From: Burkholderia stabilis
GTDB lineage: Bacteria; Pseudomonadota; Gammaproteobacteria; Burkholderiales; Burkholderiaceae
Reading direction: 5' to 3'
NCBI RefSeq assembly: GCF_001742165.1
Contig: NZ_CP016442.1
Span: forward strand, 2,108,001 to 2,172,000
Length of the DNA stretch: 64,000 nucleotides
Part shown: positions 36,270 through 45,052 of the stretch, piece after piece
How the letters are laid out: the number at the start of each line of letters is the position of its first letter
Position numbering within the stretch: position 1 is the stretch's first letter
Program-made: the position numbers and the translations under genes
The notes under the pieces: generated by a model
The model's input: only the letters and a program-made list of their open reading frames with translations
Database searches by the model: none
What the model was told of the DNA's origin: nothing

Positions 36270-36962
36270 TCAGACGCTCGCCGTCTGGCGGATTTCCTGC
36301 AGCAGGTAGCCGAAGCCGCGCACCGTGACGATTTCGACACGGCACTGCTCGAGTTTCTTGCGCACGCGGTGCACATAGACTTCGATCGCGGTGTCGCCGA
36401 GATCGCCGCCGAAGTGCGTGAGGTGATCCTGCAACTGGGCCTTGCTGACGACACGACCGTGACGCAGCAGCAGCATCTCGAGCACCGCGAATTCGCGCGG
36501 CGACAGTTCGAGCGGCTTGTCGTCGTTGAAGATGCGGCGGTCGACGCCCGACAGGCGGACGCCGCCGAGCGACACTTCCGGACGCGGCATGTCGCTGTGC
36601 GGGCCGCTGCGGCGCATCACCGCGCGGATGCGCGCTTCGAGCTCGGCCGGCTCGAACGGCTTGAGCATGTAATCGTCGGCGCCCGAGTTCAGGCCCTGGA
36701 TCCGGTCGTTCAGCTCGTCACGCGCGGTCAGCACGATGACGGGCGTGTGGCGGTTGGTCTGGCGGAAGCGCGTGAGCAGCGTCATCCCGTCGATGCCCGG
36801 CAGGCCGAGGTCGAGGATCACGAGTTCGTGGCGGTTTTGTGCCAGCGCCTGTTCGGCAAAAATGCCGTCATGCACCATGTCGACGGTGAAGCCAGCCTGC
36901 TCGAGGCTGCTCTGGATACCGCGTGCGATGGGGCGGTCGTCTTCGATCAGAAGGAGTCGCAT
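36270..36962 (-). CDS. OmpR-family response regulator (QseB/TctD-like)
   Basis: DNA-binding partner of the adjacent kinase. The 230-residue product has a receiver domain with EDD at residues 7-9, the phospho-acceptor in LVILDLGLPGIDG (Asp near residue 51), the T and K switch residues in VIVLTARDE and MLKPFE, and a winged-helix domain ending in RVRKKLEQCRVEIVTVRGFGYLLQ. Length and motifs are standard. The signal and regulon cannot be told from sequence. It heads the two-gene minus-strand operon. Confidence 0.95.
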   Translation of the reverse strand: MRLLLIEDDRPIARGIQSSLEQAGFTVDMVHDGIFAEQALAQNRHELVILDLGLPGIDGMTLLTRFRQTNRHTPVIVLTARDELNDRIQGLNSGADDYMLKPFEPAELEARIRAVMRRSGPHSDMPRPEVSLGGVRLSGVDRRIFNDDKPLELSPREFAVLEMLLLRHGRVVSKAQLQDHLTHFGGDLGDTAIEVYVHRVRKKLEQCRVEIVTVRGFGYLLQEIRQTASV

Positions 36963-37084
36963 GAAGTTCGCTCAAGTACAATGGGTTGGCGGTTCAGGCA
37001 CGCGGACAGCACGAAGCCGTTTCCACAGGGGCGCCGCATCGCGTGACATCAAGCATGACGGCCAGCGAACGATTACATCCAAAC

Positions 37085-37315
37085 ATGTCCGATATTTCGA
37101 TCCACGACCTTGAAGCCGCGATCAATTTCTGGCGCGCCCGCTCGCCGTCGAGCGGCGACGAACTCAAACTCTGCGAAGAGGCCAACGCGCTCTCCAAGCC
37201 GTATGCGCTGCTGATTGTACAGCGCGAAAGCGCGCTGCAACTGGAAGGTTTGGACCCCAAGGCGCGGAAAGCGTACGAGACTTACGTGCGCCTTAAGGAT
37301 GGCTTGGAAAGCTGA
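37085..37315 (+). CDS. Small conserved protein, DUF3717-type
   Basis: 76-residue soluble protein starting MSDISIHDLEAAINFWR and continuing with an all-helical sequence (KLCEEANALSKPYALLIVQ). It matches my recollection of the short DUF3717 family found in Burkholderiaceae; no function is known. It is divergent from the response regulator and convergent with phhB. Length and low complexity of alternatives make this ATG the natural start. Confidence 0.8.
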   Translation: MSDISIHDLEAAINFWRARSPSSGDELKLCEEANALSKPYALLIVQRESALQLEGLDPKARKAYETYVRLKDGLES

Positions 37316-37368
37316 AGGCTTTCGCTGACTACATCCTAGAAAACGTTCATCGAAATGAAAAGTTGACG

Positions 37369-37394
37369 CGCCGCGCACCGAAAGATGCGCGGCG
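37369..37394 (-). terminator. Terminator-like hairpin after phhB
   Basis: CGCCGCGCA/TGCGCGGCG stem of nine base pairs with an eight-base loop, 14 bases after the phhB stop on the minus strand. CGTCAACTTTTC follows, with a short T run. Shared with the convergent DUF3717 gene on the other strand. Confidence 0.55.
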
Positions 37395-37407
37395 GTAGAG
37401 GAAGGGC

Positions 37408-37716
37408 TCAGGCAGCCGGTTTCGCGTGCGCGCCGGCCCGGTCGATGAACTGCGCCAGTTCGATGTCGCGTTCGGTGAGGCCGTCGGCGTCGTGGGTCGA
37501 CAGCGTGATGTCGACGCGGTTGTACACGTTGAACCATTCCGGATGGTGGTCCATCTCCTGCGCCTTGATCGCGACGCGCGTCATGAAGCCGAAGGCTTCG
37601 TTGAAATCGGCGAAGCGCAGGCTGCGCTGGATCGCGTCGCGGCCCGGCATGGCCGTCCAGAGCGGCAGGCCTTCGAGCCGGGTCTTGCGTTCTTCTGATG
37701 TGAGCTTGTGGATCAT
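37408..37716 (-). CDS. phhB: Pterin-4a-carbinolamine dehydratase
   Basis: Recycles the 4a-hydroxytetrahydropterin made by phenylalanine hydroxylase. The 102-residue product has the family motifs [34 protein letters not shown] (shown here in part; catalytic HHP and the WFNVYN segment) and [23 protein letters not shown] 37716 starts [18 protein letters not shown]; the 11 codons open upstream are not family-like. It follows phhA by 132 bases on the same strand. Confidence 0.95.
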   Translation of the reverse strand: MIHKLTSEERKTRLEGLPLWTAMPGRDAIQRSLRFADFNEAFGFMTRVAIKAQEMDHHPEWFNVYNRVDITLSTHDADGLTERDIELAQFIDRAGAHAKPAA

Positions 37717-37848
37717 GTTGCACCTCGTTCGGTAACGGCGCCCGCGCACGGCAGAGGCCGCGCGGCGAAGCCGGCACCGGTCATTGTTTCATAGTTGCGG
37801 GACGGGCATCCGGGGACGGCCATGCGGCGACGGGCGCCGCGCATGCCT

Positions 37849-38742
37849 TCACGCGTCGGCGTCGTCGGGCCAGCCTTCGCCGGTGCCGCGATGCAGCACG
37901 CGGTCGGTATCGAGCACCGCGCCGGCCGCGAATTCGGGCAACGCCGCCAGCCGGTCGGCCAGCGCGCGGCCGTCGACATCGGCGAGCGCGAACAGCTGCG
38001 CGAAATCGTCGATCACGAAGTAGGTTTTCTGGAACGTGTCGATCCGGTATTTCGTGCGCATCACGCGCTCGAGGTCGAAGCCGAGCCGGTTCGGCGCCGC
38101 ACTTTCGAGGCTGTACAGGCTTTCGCCCTTGCTCGACACGATCCCCGCGCCGTAGATCGACAGCCCGTGCGTGCCGCGCGGGTCGCGGATCAGCCCGAAT
38201 TCGACCGTATACCAGTAGAGCCGCGCGAGGCGGGCAAGCGCCGCTTCGTCATCGGCGACCGCAAGCGCGGTGCGGCCGTACGCCTGCATGTAGTCGGCGA
38301 ACACCGGGTCGATCAACAGCGGCACATGGCCGAACAGGTCGTGGAAGCAGTCGGGTTCCTGCAGGTAGTCGAGCTGGTCGGGGCGGCGCATCCACCAGGT
38401 GACCGGAAAGCGCCGGTTCGCGAGGTGCTCGAAGAACACGCGGTCGGGCACGAGGCCCGGCACCGCGACGATCTCCCAGCCCGTCGCGGGCTTCAACTGG
38501 CGATTCACGTCGGCGAACGACGGCACGCGATCGGCCGGCAGCTCGATCTTCCCGAGACCGGCGACGAACGCGTCGCATGCGCGAGCGCGCAGCAGCGCCG
38601 ACTGGCGCGCATAGAGCTGCTTCCACACCGCATGGTCGACCTGGCCGTAATGCGCCAGCGGCTGGTCGATGGTGAAATCTGCGCGGGTTTCGAGGCCCGC
38701 GTCGAACTGCTCCTGCAGTTTCGCGGTGACGACAGTGGACAT
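37849..38742 (-). CDS. phhA: Phenylalanine-4-hydroxylase
   Basis: Iron- and tetrahydropterin-dependent monooxygenase converting phenylalanine to tyrosine. The 297-residue product has the iron-binding His pair in DCFHDLFGHVPLLIDPVFADY (written in part: HDLFGH) and the third ligand Glu in YWYTVEFGLI. It also has the TWWMRRPDQLDYLQEPD stretch typical of bacterial monomeric PhhA. ATG 38742 gives MSTVVTAKLQEQFDAG as in relatives. Upstream of phhB; divergent from an Lrp/AsnC regulator. Confidence 0.96.
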   Translation of the reverse strand: MSTVVTAKLQEQFDAGLETRADFTIDQPLAHYGQVDHAVWKQLYARQSALLRARACDAFVAGLGKIELPADRVPSFADVNRQLKPATGWEIVAVPGLVPDRVFFEHLANRRFPVTWWMRRPDQLDYLQEPDCFHDLFGHVPLLIDPVFADYMQAYGRTALAVADDEAALARLARLYWYTVEFGLIRDPRGTHGLSIYGAGIVSSKGESLYSLESAAPNRLGFDLERVMRTKYRIDTFQKTYFVIDDFAQLFALADVDGRALADRLAALPEFAAGAVLDTDRVLHRGTGEGWPDDADA

Positions 38743-38881
38743 GATCAGGCTCTGCACGCTGTGGTTGGGAACCATGCAAGTGTAGAGCGGTGTGCGCGCG
38801 GAATGGGCGCATAGTTGGCGTTGATTTGCTTGTTGATGCGATAATCGTGCATAAAATCACGAATCAATGCGGAGCATACTC

Positions 38882-39367
38882 ATGCTGGAACTCGATCACT
38901 TCGATCTCGCGCTGCTGGACGTGCTGCAGCGCTTCGGTCGCGCGACGCATCAGCAGCTTGGCGAGGAGGTGCCGCTGTCGCCGTCGCAGATCGGCCGGCG
39001 GCTGCAGCGGCTCGAGGCGGCGGGCGTGATCGAAGGCTACCGCGTGATGCTGCGCCCCGAAAAGCTCGGGCTCGGCGTCACCGCGTTCACGAGCCTGAAG
39101 CTCAAGCACCACGGCGATTCGATCATCGAGCAGTTCCAGCAGCAGATCGACGTGCTGCCCGAAGTGCTCGAATGCCACGCGGTGGTGGGCGACGCCGACT
39201 ACCTGCTGCGGATCGTCGCGCCGGACCTGAACGCGCTGTCGCAGTTCGTGATGAAGAAGCTGATGCGCGTGCCGGGCGTCGACAGCGTGCGCTCGAACAT
39301 CGTGCTGACGACCTTCAAGCGCAACGGCGCGCTGCCGCTCGCGCACCTGGCGCCCGGCGCCGCGTGA
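38882..39367 (+). CDS. Lrp/AsnC-family regulator (probable phhA regulator)
   Basis: Feast/famine regulator with an N-terminal HTH and C-terminal RAM domain that binds amino acids. The 161-residue product starts MLELDHFDLALLDVLQRFGR. The recognition region is PLSPSQIGRRLQRLEAAGVIEGYRV and the RAM domain contains VLECHAVVGDADYLLRIVAPD. ATG 38882 has GGAG seven bases upstream; ATG 38867 lacks it. Divergence from phhA across a 139-base gap suggests control of phenylalanine/tyrosine catabolism; inferred. Confidence 0.92.
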   Translation: MLELDHFDLALLDVLQRFGRATHQQLGEEVPLSPSQIGRRLQRLEAAGVIEGYRVMLRPEKLGLGVTAFTSLKLKHHGDSIIEQFQQQIDVLPEVLECHAVVGDADYLLRIVAPDLNALSQFVMKKLMRVPGVDSVRSNIVLTTFKRNGALPLAHLAPGAA

Positions 39368-39452
39368 CGCGGCGGCCGGGCCGGTGCAAGCCCGTTATCG
39401 GCGGGCACAGGCTCTCGGCGGCGCGCACCGCAACGCCGCCGGCGGGGCCGGA

Positions 39453-39986
39453 TCAGGCCGCTTCGGGCTGCGAGTCGGCGTTCAGCAGGTCGACGTATGC
39501 GACCGCGACGAGATCGTCCTGCGATACGCCGAGCTTCGTGAACACGTCGTGCGCTTCGGCTTCGCCGCCGGCTTCGTCGTCGTCCGGGCCGAGCACGACT
39601 TCCAGTTCGATGAAATCGCCGAGACCGTCGACGCGGTCGAGGTGGATGCGCGTGCGGCCCGCGAGATACACGTGCCGTTCCTTCGTCACGATCCCGCGCG
39701 TGGTCAGTGCGGTCGCGAGCAGCGCATGCATCGCGTCGGGATTCGTCACGGGGCTGCGCGTGTAGTACGACGCCTTCGGGCCGTCGCGGTCGTCGCGCTG
39801 GTAGAAGATCAGTTCGGCGGGCGTGCCGTCTTCGAAGCGGCGCAGCTTCAGCCTGCCGCGCGGCACGTCATAGAAGAAATCCTGCTGGCGATAGAACAGC
39901 GGTGCTTCGGTCGCGAGCGTAGCGGCCTGTTCGCGCAGCCGGTCGAATTCGCGGGCGCGGGCTTTGATCTCGATGTTGCGGGCCAT
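39453..39986 (-). CDS. CYTH-domain protein (class IV adenylate cyclase/triphosphatase fold)
   Basis: The 177-residue product has the CYTH tunnel fold used by class IV adenylate cyclases and triphosphate hydrolases. It opens MARNIEIKARAREFDRLRE, a variant of the ExExK signature in which the first Glu is Asn. It then shows QQDFFYDVPRGRLKLR and TRIHLDRVDGLGDFIELEVVL with the paired acidic and basic strands. This pattern is closest to CyaB-like proteins. Cyclase versus thiamine- or polyphosphatase activity cannot be settled. ATG 39986 is chosen over 40001. Confidence 0.85.
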   Translation of the reverse strand: MARNIEIKARAREFDRLREQAATLATEAPLFYRQQDFFYDVPRGRLKLRRFEDGTPAELIFYQRDDRDGPKASYYTRSPVTNPDAMHALLATALTTRGIVTKERHVYLAGRTRIHLDRVDGLGDFIELEVVLGPDDDEAGGEAEAHDVFTKLGVSQDDLVAVAYVDLLNADSQPEAA

Positions 39987-40135
39987 GCGGATCTCCTTCA
40001 ATCAGGGGTCTCGCGGTGTGCGAACGCACAATCTAGCAAAAAGGCGGGGACGGTGGCGTGACGACGGGCCGGGGGCGCGGCGACATGACGCGTATTGCGC
40101 CCGGCGCCCGGCACGCACGCCTTCATCAGCACCGC

Positions 40136-41035
40136 TCATATCGCCCACTGGGCTTCGATCAGCTGCAGCGCGGCCGCGATCGCCGGTTCGTCGCGCCGCT
40201 CGGCGAGCGTCACGAACGTGAGCTCGGTCGGTACCGTCACGCGCTCGACGATCGTCAGCGCATGCGCGTGTGCTTCGGCCAGCGCGGTCGAGTCGCGCGC
40301 GAGCGTCAACCCGATGCCCGATTTGACGAGGTCGAGCATCGACTGCTCCTGGTCGACTTCGGCGACTTTCACGGGCTGCGCGCCGGCGTTCGCGAAGCGG
40401 CGCGACAGCAGCCGGTGGTGCGCGGACGCCGGCGGCGTCCAGATCCACGGCAGCGCGGCGAGCGCGCGCCAGTCGTGCGCGCGCTGCACGCGTTCCTTCC
40501 AGCCGGCCGGCGCGAGCACGCGGTATTGGAAATGCGTGAGCGTGACGGTGTGGAACAGGGCGCCGTCGAGCGGATCGTCCTCGCCCGGCCGCCCGATGTA
40601 GTAGCCGACGTCGAGCGCCTGCGCGCGCACCTGTTCGAGCACCCAGCCCGACATCCCGTGCCGCAGTGCGGTCTCGATCTGCGGATGGGTCTCGACGAGC
40701 GCGCGCAGGAAGCCGCCGAGCCGCAGGAAACCGGGGTCGAGGATCGTGCCGATCCGCAGCCGGCCGCGCACCTCGTGCCGCAACGCAGCAGCGGCGCGCT
40801 GCACGTCGGCGGCCGCGGCGAGCGCGCGTTCCGCATGCGGCAGCAGCGTCTGGCCGTCGCGCGTGAGTGCCAGCCCGCGCGACGTGCGCGTGAACAGCGT
40901 GACGCCGAGCGTTTCCTGCAGATGCTTGATCTGCAGGCTGACGGCCGGCTGCGTCAGGTGCAGATGCGCGGCGGCGCGCGTCAGGTTGCCTTCGCGTGCG
41001 ACCGTCGCGAATGCGCGGAGCAAGGTGAGATCCAT
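40136..41035 (-). CDS. LysR-family transcriptional regulator
   Basis: The 299-residue product starts MDLTLLRAFATVAREGNLTRAAAHLHLTQPAV, a textbook LysR HTH (shown in part), then a linker helix and an effector domain. The ATG at 41035 fits the family; an ATG 13 codons upstream (41074) would run through the palindrome at 41056. It is divergent from the GMC oxidoreductase gene and probably regulates it. Effector unknown. Confidence 0.92.
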   Translation of the reverse strand: MDLTLLRAFATVAREGNLTRAAAHLHLTQPAVSLQIKHLQETLGVTLFTRTSRGLALTRDGQTLLPHAERALAAAADVQRAAAALRHEVRGRLRIGTILDPGFLRLGGFLRALVETHPQIETALRHGMSGWVLEQVRAQALDVGYYIGRPGEDDPLDGALFHTVTLTHFQYRVLAPAGWKERVQRAHDWRALAALPWIWTPPASAHHRLLSRRFANAGAQPVKVAEVDQEQSMLDLVKSGIGLTLARDSTALAEAHAHALTIVERVTVPTELTFVTLAERRDEPAIAAALQLIEAQWAI

Positions 41036-41055
41036 CGTCGTGATATGAGCGCTGC

Positions 41056-41076
41056 TTATAACGCATTTCAGCATAA
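41056..41076. promoter_or_regulatory. Candidate operator upstream of the LysR gene
   Basis: TTAT and ATAA arms separated by 13 bases (41056-41059 and 41073-41076), 21 bases upstream of the LysR start and in the divergent gap with the GMC oxidoreductase. Symmetry and position suggest an autoregulatory LysR site; not proven. Confidence 0.35.
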
Positions 41077-41269
41077 CTCATTGGATCGGCGCCCGGCAGG
41101 CGGAGTACGCTTCATCGGTCGCGTTGCCTGGTGTATTCCAGGGCGCGAAGGGTGCGACGCACTATGCTGGAAATGATGCGCGGTATTGCGTCGCGAGGGG
41201 CATAACAACGAGCTTTGTATGGGGGCGGCGTTAGCGCGAAAGCGTCAACTCCATCCAATCACGCCATGG

Positions 41270-41303
41270 GACCCGCGTAAGCGCTGAAGCGCTAACGCGG
41301 GTC
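41270..41303 (+). promoter_or_regulatory. Long inverted repeat in the 5' leader of the GMC oxidoreductase gene
   Basis: Arms GACCCGCGTAAGCGCT (41270-41285) and AGCGCTAACGCGGGTC (41288-41303) pair over 16 bases with one mismatch and a two-base centre. The repeat ends four bases before the GGAGA ribosome-binding site. As RNA it would be a very stable hairpin; as DNA a large operator. A partial copy GCGTTAGCGC occurs at about 41228. No T run follows, so it is not a simple terminator. Confidence 0.55.
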
Positions 41304-41318
41304 GACCGGAGACAAGCA

Positions 41319-43004
41319 GTGACGACTCAACGCACGCTCGAAGGCGAATTTGACTATGTGATCGTCGGCGCGGGCACCGCGGGCTGTGTGCTCGCGAACC
41401 GCCTGACCGAAGACCCCGACATCAGCGTGCTGCTGCTGGAAGCGGGCGGCAAGGACGACTATCACTGGATCCACATCCCGGTCGGCTATCTGTATTGCAT
41501 CGGCAATCCGCGCACCGACTGGCTGTACAAGACGCAACCCGAAGCGGCGCTCAACGGCCGTGCGCTGTCGTATCCGCGCGGCCGCGTGCTCGGCGGCTGT
41601 TCGTCGATCAACGGGATGATCTACATGCGCGGCCAGCGCGAGGATTACGACAGCTGGGCGCAGGAAACCGGCGACGCTGGCTGGTCGTGGGACAGCGTGC
41701 TGCCGATCTTCAAGCGCAGCGAGGATCACCATGCGGGCGAAAGCGACGTGCACGGCGCGGGCGGCTACTGGCGCGTCGAGAAGCAGCGGCTGCGCTGGGA
41801 GATCCTCGAATCGTTCGCGCAGGCCGCGCAGCAGACGGGCATCCCGGCGACCGACGATTTCAACCGCGGCGACAATTCCGGGGTCGGCTATTTCGAGGTG
41901 AACCAGAAGCGCGGCGTGCGCTGGAACACGTCGAAGGCATTCCTGCGGCCCGCGATGGCGCGCCCGAACCTCACCGTGATCACCGGCGCGCAGGCGCAGC
42001 GCGTGATCTTCGACGGGCGGCGCGCGGTCGGCGTCGAATATCATGGCGGCGGCACCGATTACGTCGCGCGGGCGCGCGCGGAAGTGTTGCTGACGTCCGG
42101 CGCCGTGAATTCGCCGCAACTGCTCGAACTGTCGGGCATCGGCTGCGGCCGGCGGCTGCAGGCGCTCGGCATCGACGTCGTGCAGGATCTGCCGGGCGTC
42201 GGCGAAAACCTGCAGGATCACCTGCAATTGCGGATGGCGTTTCGCGTCGAAGGCGTGCGCACGCTCAACACGATGTCCGCGCACTGGTGGGGCAAGCTGA
42301 TGATCGGCGCAGAATATGCGTTGCTGCAGCGCGGCCCGATGTCGATGGCGCCGTCGCAGCTCGGCGCGTTCGCGAAATCCGATCCGGACGATCCCGCGCT
42401 CACGCGCCCCGATCTCGAATACCACGTGCAGCCGCTGTCGCTCGAGCGCTTCGGCGAACCGTTGCACAGCTTCAACGCGTTTACGGCTTCCGTCTGCCAT
42501 CTGCGGCCGACATCGCGCGGCAGCGTGCATATCGCGAGCGCCGATCCGGGCCTCGCGCCCGCGATCGCACCGAACTATCTATCGACCGATCACGATCGCC
42601 ATGTCGCCGCGAACGCGCTGCGCCTCACGCGCCGGATCGCGTCCGCGCCGGCGCTCGCGCGCTATCGTCCGGAGGAAATCCTGCCGGGCGCGCAGTATCG
42701 GACCGAGGCCGAGCTGATCGAGGCGGCCGGCGCCGTCGGCACGACGATCTTTCATCCGGTCGGTACCTGCCGGATGGGGCGCGCCGACGATGAGCGCGCG
42801 GTGGTCGACAGCCGGTTGCGCGTGCGCGGCATCGCCGGGCTGCGGATCGTCGATGCGTCGGTGATGCCGTTCATCACGTCGGGTAACACCAATTCGCCGA
42901 CGCTGATGATCGCCGAGCGTGCGAGCGACATGATCCGCGCCGATCGCCGCGCGGCGCGCGAAGCGACGCCGGTGCGGACCGAGGCGGCGGCGACCGCCAT
43001 GTGA
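41319..43004 (+). CDS. GMC-family FAD oxidoreductase (choline/alcohol dehydrogenase type)
   Basis: Flavoenzyme of the glucose-methanol-choline family, oxidising an alcohol to an aldehyde. The 561-residue product has the FAD motif VGAGTAGCVLANRL (about residue 16), GMC signature 1 RGRVLGGCSSINGMIYMRG, signature 2 SGAVNSPQLLELSGIG, and the C-terminal catalytic His region FHPVGTCRMG and SGNTNSPTLMIAERA. The start is GTG with GGAGA seven bases upstream. Adjacent LysR gene is divergent. Substrate could be choline-like, polyethylene glycol or an aliphatic alcohol; not resolvable. Confidence 0.93.
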   Translation: MTTQRTLEGEFDYVIVGAGTAGCVLANRLTEDPDISVLLLEAGGKDDYHWIHIPVGYLYCIGNPRTDWLYKTQPEAALNGRALSYPRGRVLGGCSSINGMIYMRGQREDYDSWAQETGDAGWSWDSVLPIFKRSEDHHAGESDVHGAGGYWRVEKQRLRWEILESFAQAAQQTGIPATDDFNRGDNSGVGYFEVNQKRGVRWNTSKAFLRPAMARPNLTVITGAQAQRVIFDGRRAVGVEYHGGGTDYVARARAEVLLTSGAVNSPQLLELSGIGCGRRLQALGIDVVQDLPGVGENLQDHLQLRMAFRVEGVRTLNTMSAHWWGKLMIGAEYALLQRGPMSMAPSQLGAFAKSDPDDPALTRPDLEYHVQPLSLERFGEPLHSFNAFTASVCHLRPTSRGSVHIASADPGLAPAIAPNYLSTDHDRHVAANALRLTRRIASAPALARYRPEEILPGAQYRTEAELIEAAGAVGTTIFHPVGTCRMGRADDERAVVDSRLRVRGIAGLRIVDASVMPFITSGNTNSPTLMIAERASDMIRADRRAAREATPVRTEAAATAM

Positions 43005-43443
43005 CGGAACGCTGACACGCGCGACAGCGGGCCGTCATGCTGACGCCCGCTGATTCGATATGCGAAACAAGCTGTCGTCGCTCCGGTTACAGAAACCGGA
43101 ACGGCAGGATCGATGCAAGCCGCGCACCCGCGCGGCTTTTTTCGTTGTGCGTGCGACAGGCGATGCGCGCGGTTAACCGGCGATGATGCGCGTGTCAAAA
43201 AAGCGTGGCGAAAAACCATGCACAGCCGCATGCGGCATGGCGGCCAGCCCTATAAGTGCAAATCCCGATGATTGCACTGCACCAACGGCGCGACAATGTT
43301 GCGCAATGTGCATACGCGTCGGCGCGGGAGACCACCCTCGAGGCGTACCACGGCGCCCGGGGGCAGACCGCTGATCCGCTGACCTGTTCGCGGGCGCTTG
43401 CCAGGCATCCCGGTGCTTCGCCTGACTTCGTACGGAAGGGAAC
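43005..43443. other. Intergenic region between the GMC oxidoreductase and the first ABC transporter
   Basis: 439 bases. It holds a small CCGG..CCGG stem at about 43083-43101, the terminator at 43118, and the presumed promoter of the ABC operon. TATAAG at 43251-43256 is a possible -10 box, but I see no matching -35. The short frames on either strand lack start signals. No RNA gene recognised. Confidence 0.5.
43118..43142 (+). terminator. Rho-independent terminator after the GMC oxidoreductase gene
   Basis: Stem AGCCGCGC/GCGCGGCT with loop ACCC followed by six T. Canonical; placed 114 bases after the stop codon. Confidence 0.85.
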
Positions 43444-44223
43444 ATGATTCTCGGCGACACGATTCTGGAAACACGCGGACTGACGAAAGAATTCAGGGGT
43501 TTCACCGCCGTGAACGGCGTCAACCTGCGTGTGCGGCGCGGCGCGATCCATGCGCTGATCGGGCCGAACGGCGCGGGCAAGACCACCTGCTTCAACCTCC
43601 TCACCAAGTTCCTGACGCCGACGGCCGGACAGATCGTCTTCAACGGGATCGACATCACCAACGAGCGGCCCGCGCAGGTCGCGCGGCGCGGCATCATCCG
43701 CTCGTTTCAGATCTCGGCCGTGTTCCCGCACCTGACCGCACTGCAGAACGTGCGCATCGGCCTGCAGCGCGCGCTCGGCACCGAATTCCATTTCTGGCGC
43801 AGCGAACGCACGCTGAAGCGTCTCGACGATCGCGCGATGGACCTGCTCACGCAGGTCGGCCTGACCGATTTCGCGCAGGTGCCGACCGTCGAGTTGGCCT
43901 ACGGCCGCAAGCGCGCGCTCGAGATCGCGACGACGCTTGCGATGGAGCCCGAACTGATGCTGCTCGACGAGCCCACGCAGGGGATGGGCCACGAGGACGT
44001 CGATCGCGTGACCGCGCTGATCAAGAAGGTCGCGAGCGGCCGCACGATCCTGATGGTCGAGCACAACATGAACGTGATCGCGGGCATCTCCGACACGATT
44101 ACCGTCCTGCAACGCGGCGAGGTGCTGGCCGAAGGCTCGTATGCGGAAGTGTCGAAGAATCCGCTCGTCATCGAGGCTTACATGGGCAGCGCCGACGCGG
44201 CGCTCGCGGGGGCGCACGCATGA
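43444..44223 (+). CDS. livG: Branched-chain amino-acid-type ABC transporter ATPase, LivG-like (system 1)
   Basis: Cytoplasmic ATPase subunit of a HAAT-type importer. The 259-residue product has Walker A GPNGAGKTT near residue 40, a Q-loop in IIRSFQISAVFPHLTALQNV, the LivG-type signature region VELAYGRKRALEIA (with AYGR in place of the usual LSGGQ start), Walker B LMLLDEPTQGM and the H-loop H in MVEHNM. It ends in the LivG-like BCA C-terminal element ENPLVIEAYMG-like SKNPLVIEAYMG. Overlaps the next ATPase by four bases. Substrate class inferred. Confidence 0.92.
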   Translation: MILGDTILETRGLTKEFRGFTAVNGVNLRVRRGAIHALIGPNGAGKTTCFNLLTKFLTPTAGQIVFNGIDITNERPAQVARRGIIRSFQISAVFPHLTALQNVRIGLQRALGTEFHFWRSERTLKRLDDRAMDLLTQVGLTDFAQVPTVELAYGRKRALEIATTLAMEPELMLLDEPTQGMGHEDVDRVTALIKKVASGRTILMVEHNMNVIAGISDTITVLQRGEVLAEGSYAEVSKNPLVIEAYMGSADAALAGAHA

Positions 44224-44975
44224 AGCACAGCGAACGGGAGGAACGCGAATTGAGCGGCGTCGAAAGCGGTACGCCCGCGCTGGAGATCACGGGCCTGGAG
44301 GCCTGGTACGGGGAATCCCACATATTGCACGGTGTCGACCTGACGGTGCATCGCGGCGAGGTCGTCACGCTGCTCGGCCGCAACGGCGCGGGCCGCACGA
44401 CGACGCTGCGCGCGATCATGGGCCTCACGGGCCGCCGCAACGGGTCGATCAAGGTCGCGGGCAACGAAACGATCGGCCTCGCGACGCACCGCATCGCGCA
44501 TTTCGGCGTCGGCTACTGCCCGGAGGAGCGCGGGATCTTCTCGAGCCTGTCGTGCGAGGAGAACCTGATGCTGCCGCCGCAGATCGGGCCGAGCGAGCAC
44601 GCGATGTCGCTCGACGAGATCTACGCGATGTTCCCGAACCTCGCGTCGCGCCGGCAAAGCCAGGGCACGCGGTTGTCCGGCGGCGAGCAGCAGATGCTCG
44701 CGGTTGCGCGGATCCTGCGCACCGGCGCGAACCTGCTGCTGCTCGACGAGATTTCCGAAGGCCTCGCGCCGGTGATCGTGCAGGCGCTCGCGCGGATGAT
44801 CGTCGCGCTGAAGGCGCGCGGCTACACGGTCGTGATGGTCGAACAGAATTTCCGCTTCGCCGCGCCGCTCGCCGACCGCTTCTACGTGATGGAGCACGGC
44901 ACCATCGTCGAGCACTTCCGCGCGGCCGAACTCGAAAGCAAGATGCCGACCCTGCACGATCTTCTCGGGGTGTGA
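44220..44975 (+). CDS. livF: Branched-chain amino-acid-type ABC transporter ATPase, LivF-like, with Walker A Lys-to-Arg change (system 1)
   Basis: Second ATPase subunit of system 1. The 251-residue product has signature TRLSGGEQQMLAVAR, Walker B LLLLDEISEGL and H-loop MVEQNF. Its P-loop reads GRNGAGRTTT (residues 53-62): the invariant Lys is Arg59 (codon CGC). A Walker A Lys-to-Arg change usually weakens ATP hydrolysis, so this site may be catalytically poor, leaving the LivG-like partner to drive transport. Also Walker B has DEIS rather than DEPS. The ATG overlaps the upstream stop (ATGA). The rest of the protein is well conserved. Confidence 0.9.
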   Translation: MKHSEREERELSGVESGTPALEITGLEAWYGESHILHGVDLTVHRGEVVTLLGRNGAGRTTTLRAIMGLTGRRNGSIKVAGNETIGLATHRIAHFGVGYCPEERGIFSSLSCEENLMLPPQIGPSEHAMSLDEIYAMFPNLASRRQSQGTRLSGGEQQMLAVARILRTGANLLLLDEISEGLAPVIVQALARMIVALKARGYTVVMVEQNFRFAAPLADRFYVMEHGTIVEHFRAAELESKMPTLHDLLGV

Positions 44976-45052
44976 CGCCGCCCCGTTTCCTTTGCCGCTA
45001 GCCGTGGCGGCCCTCGAACAACCACAACGCATCAGAACAACAGGAGACGTCA

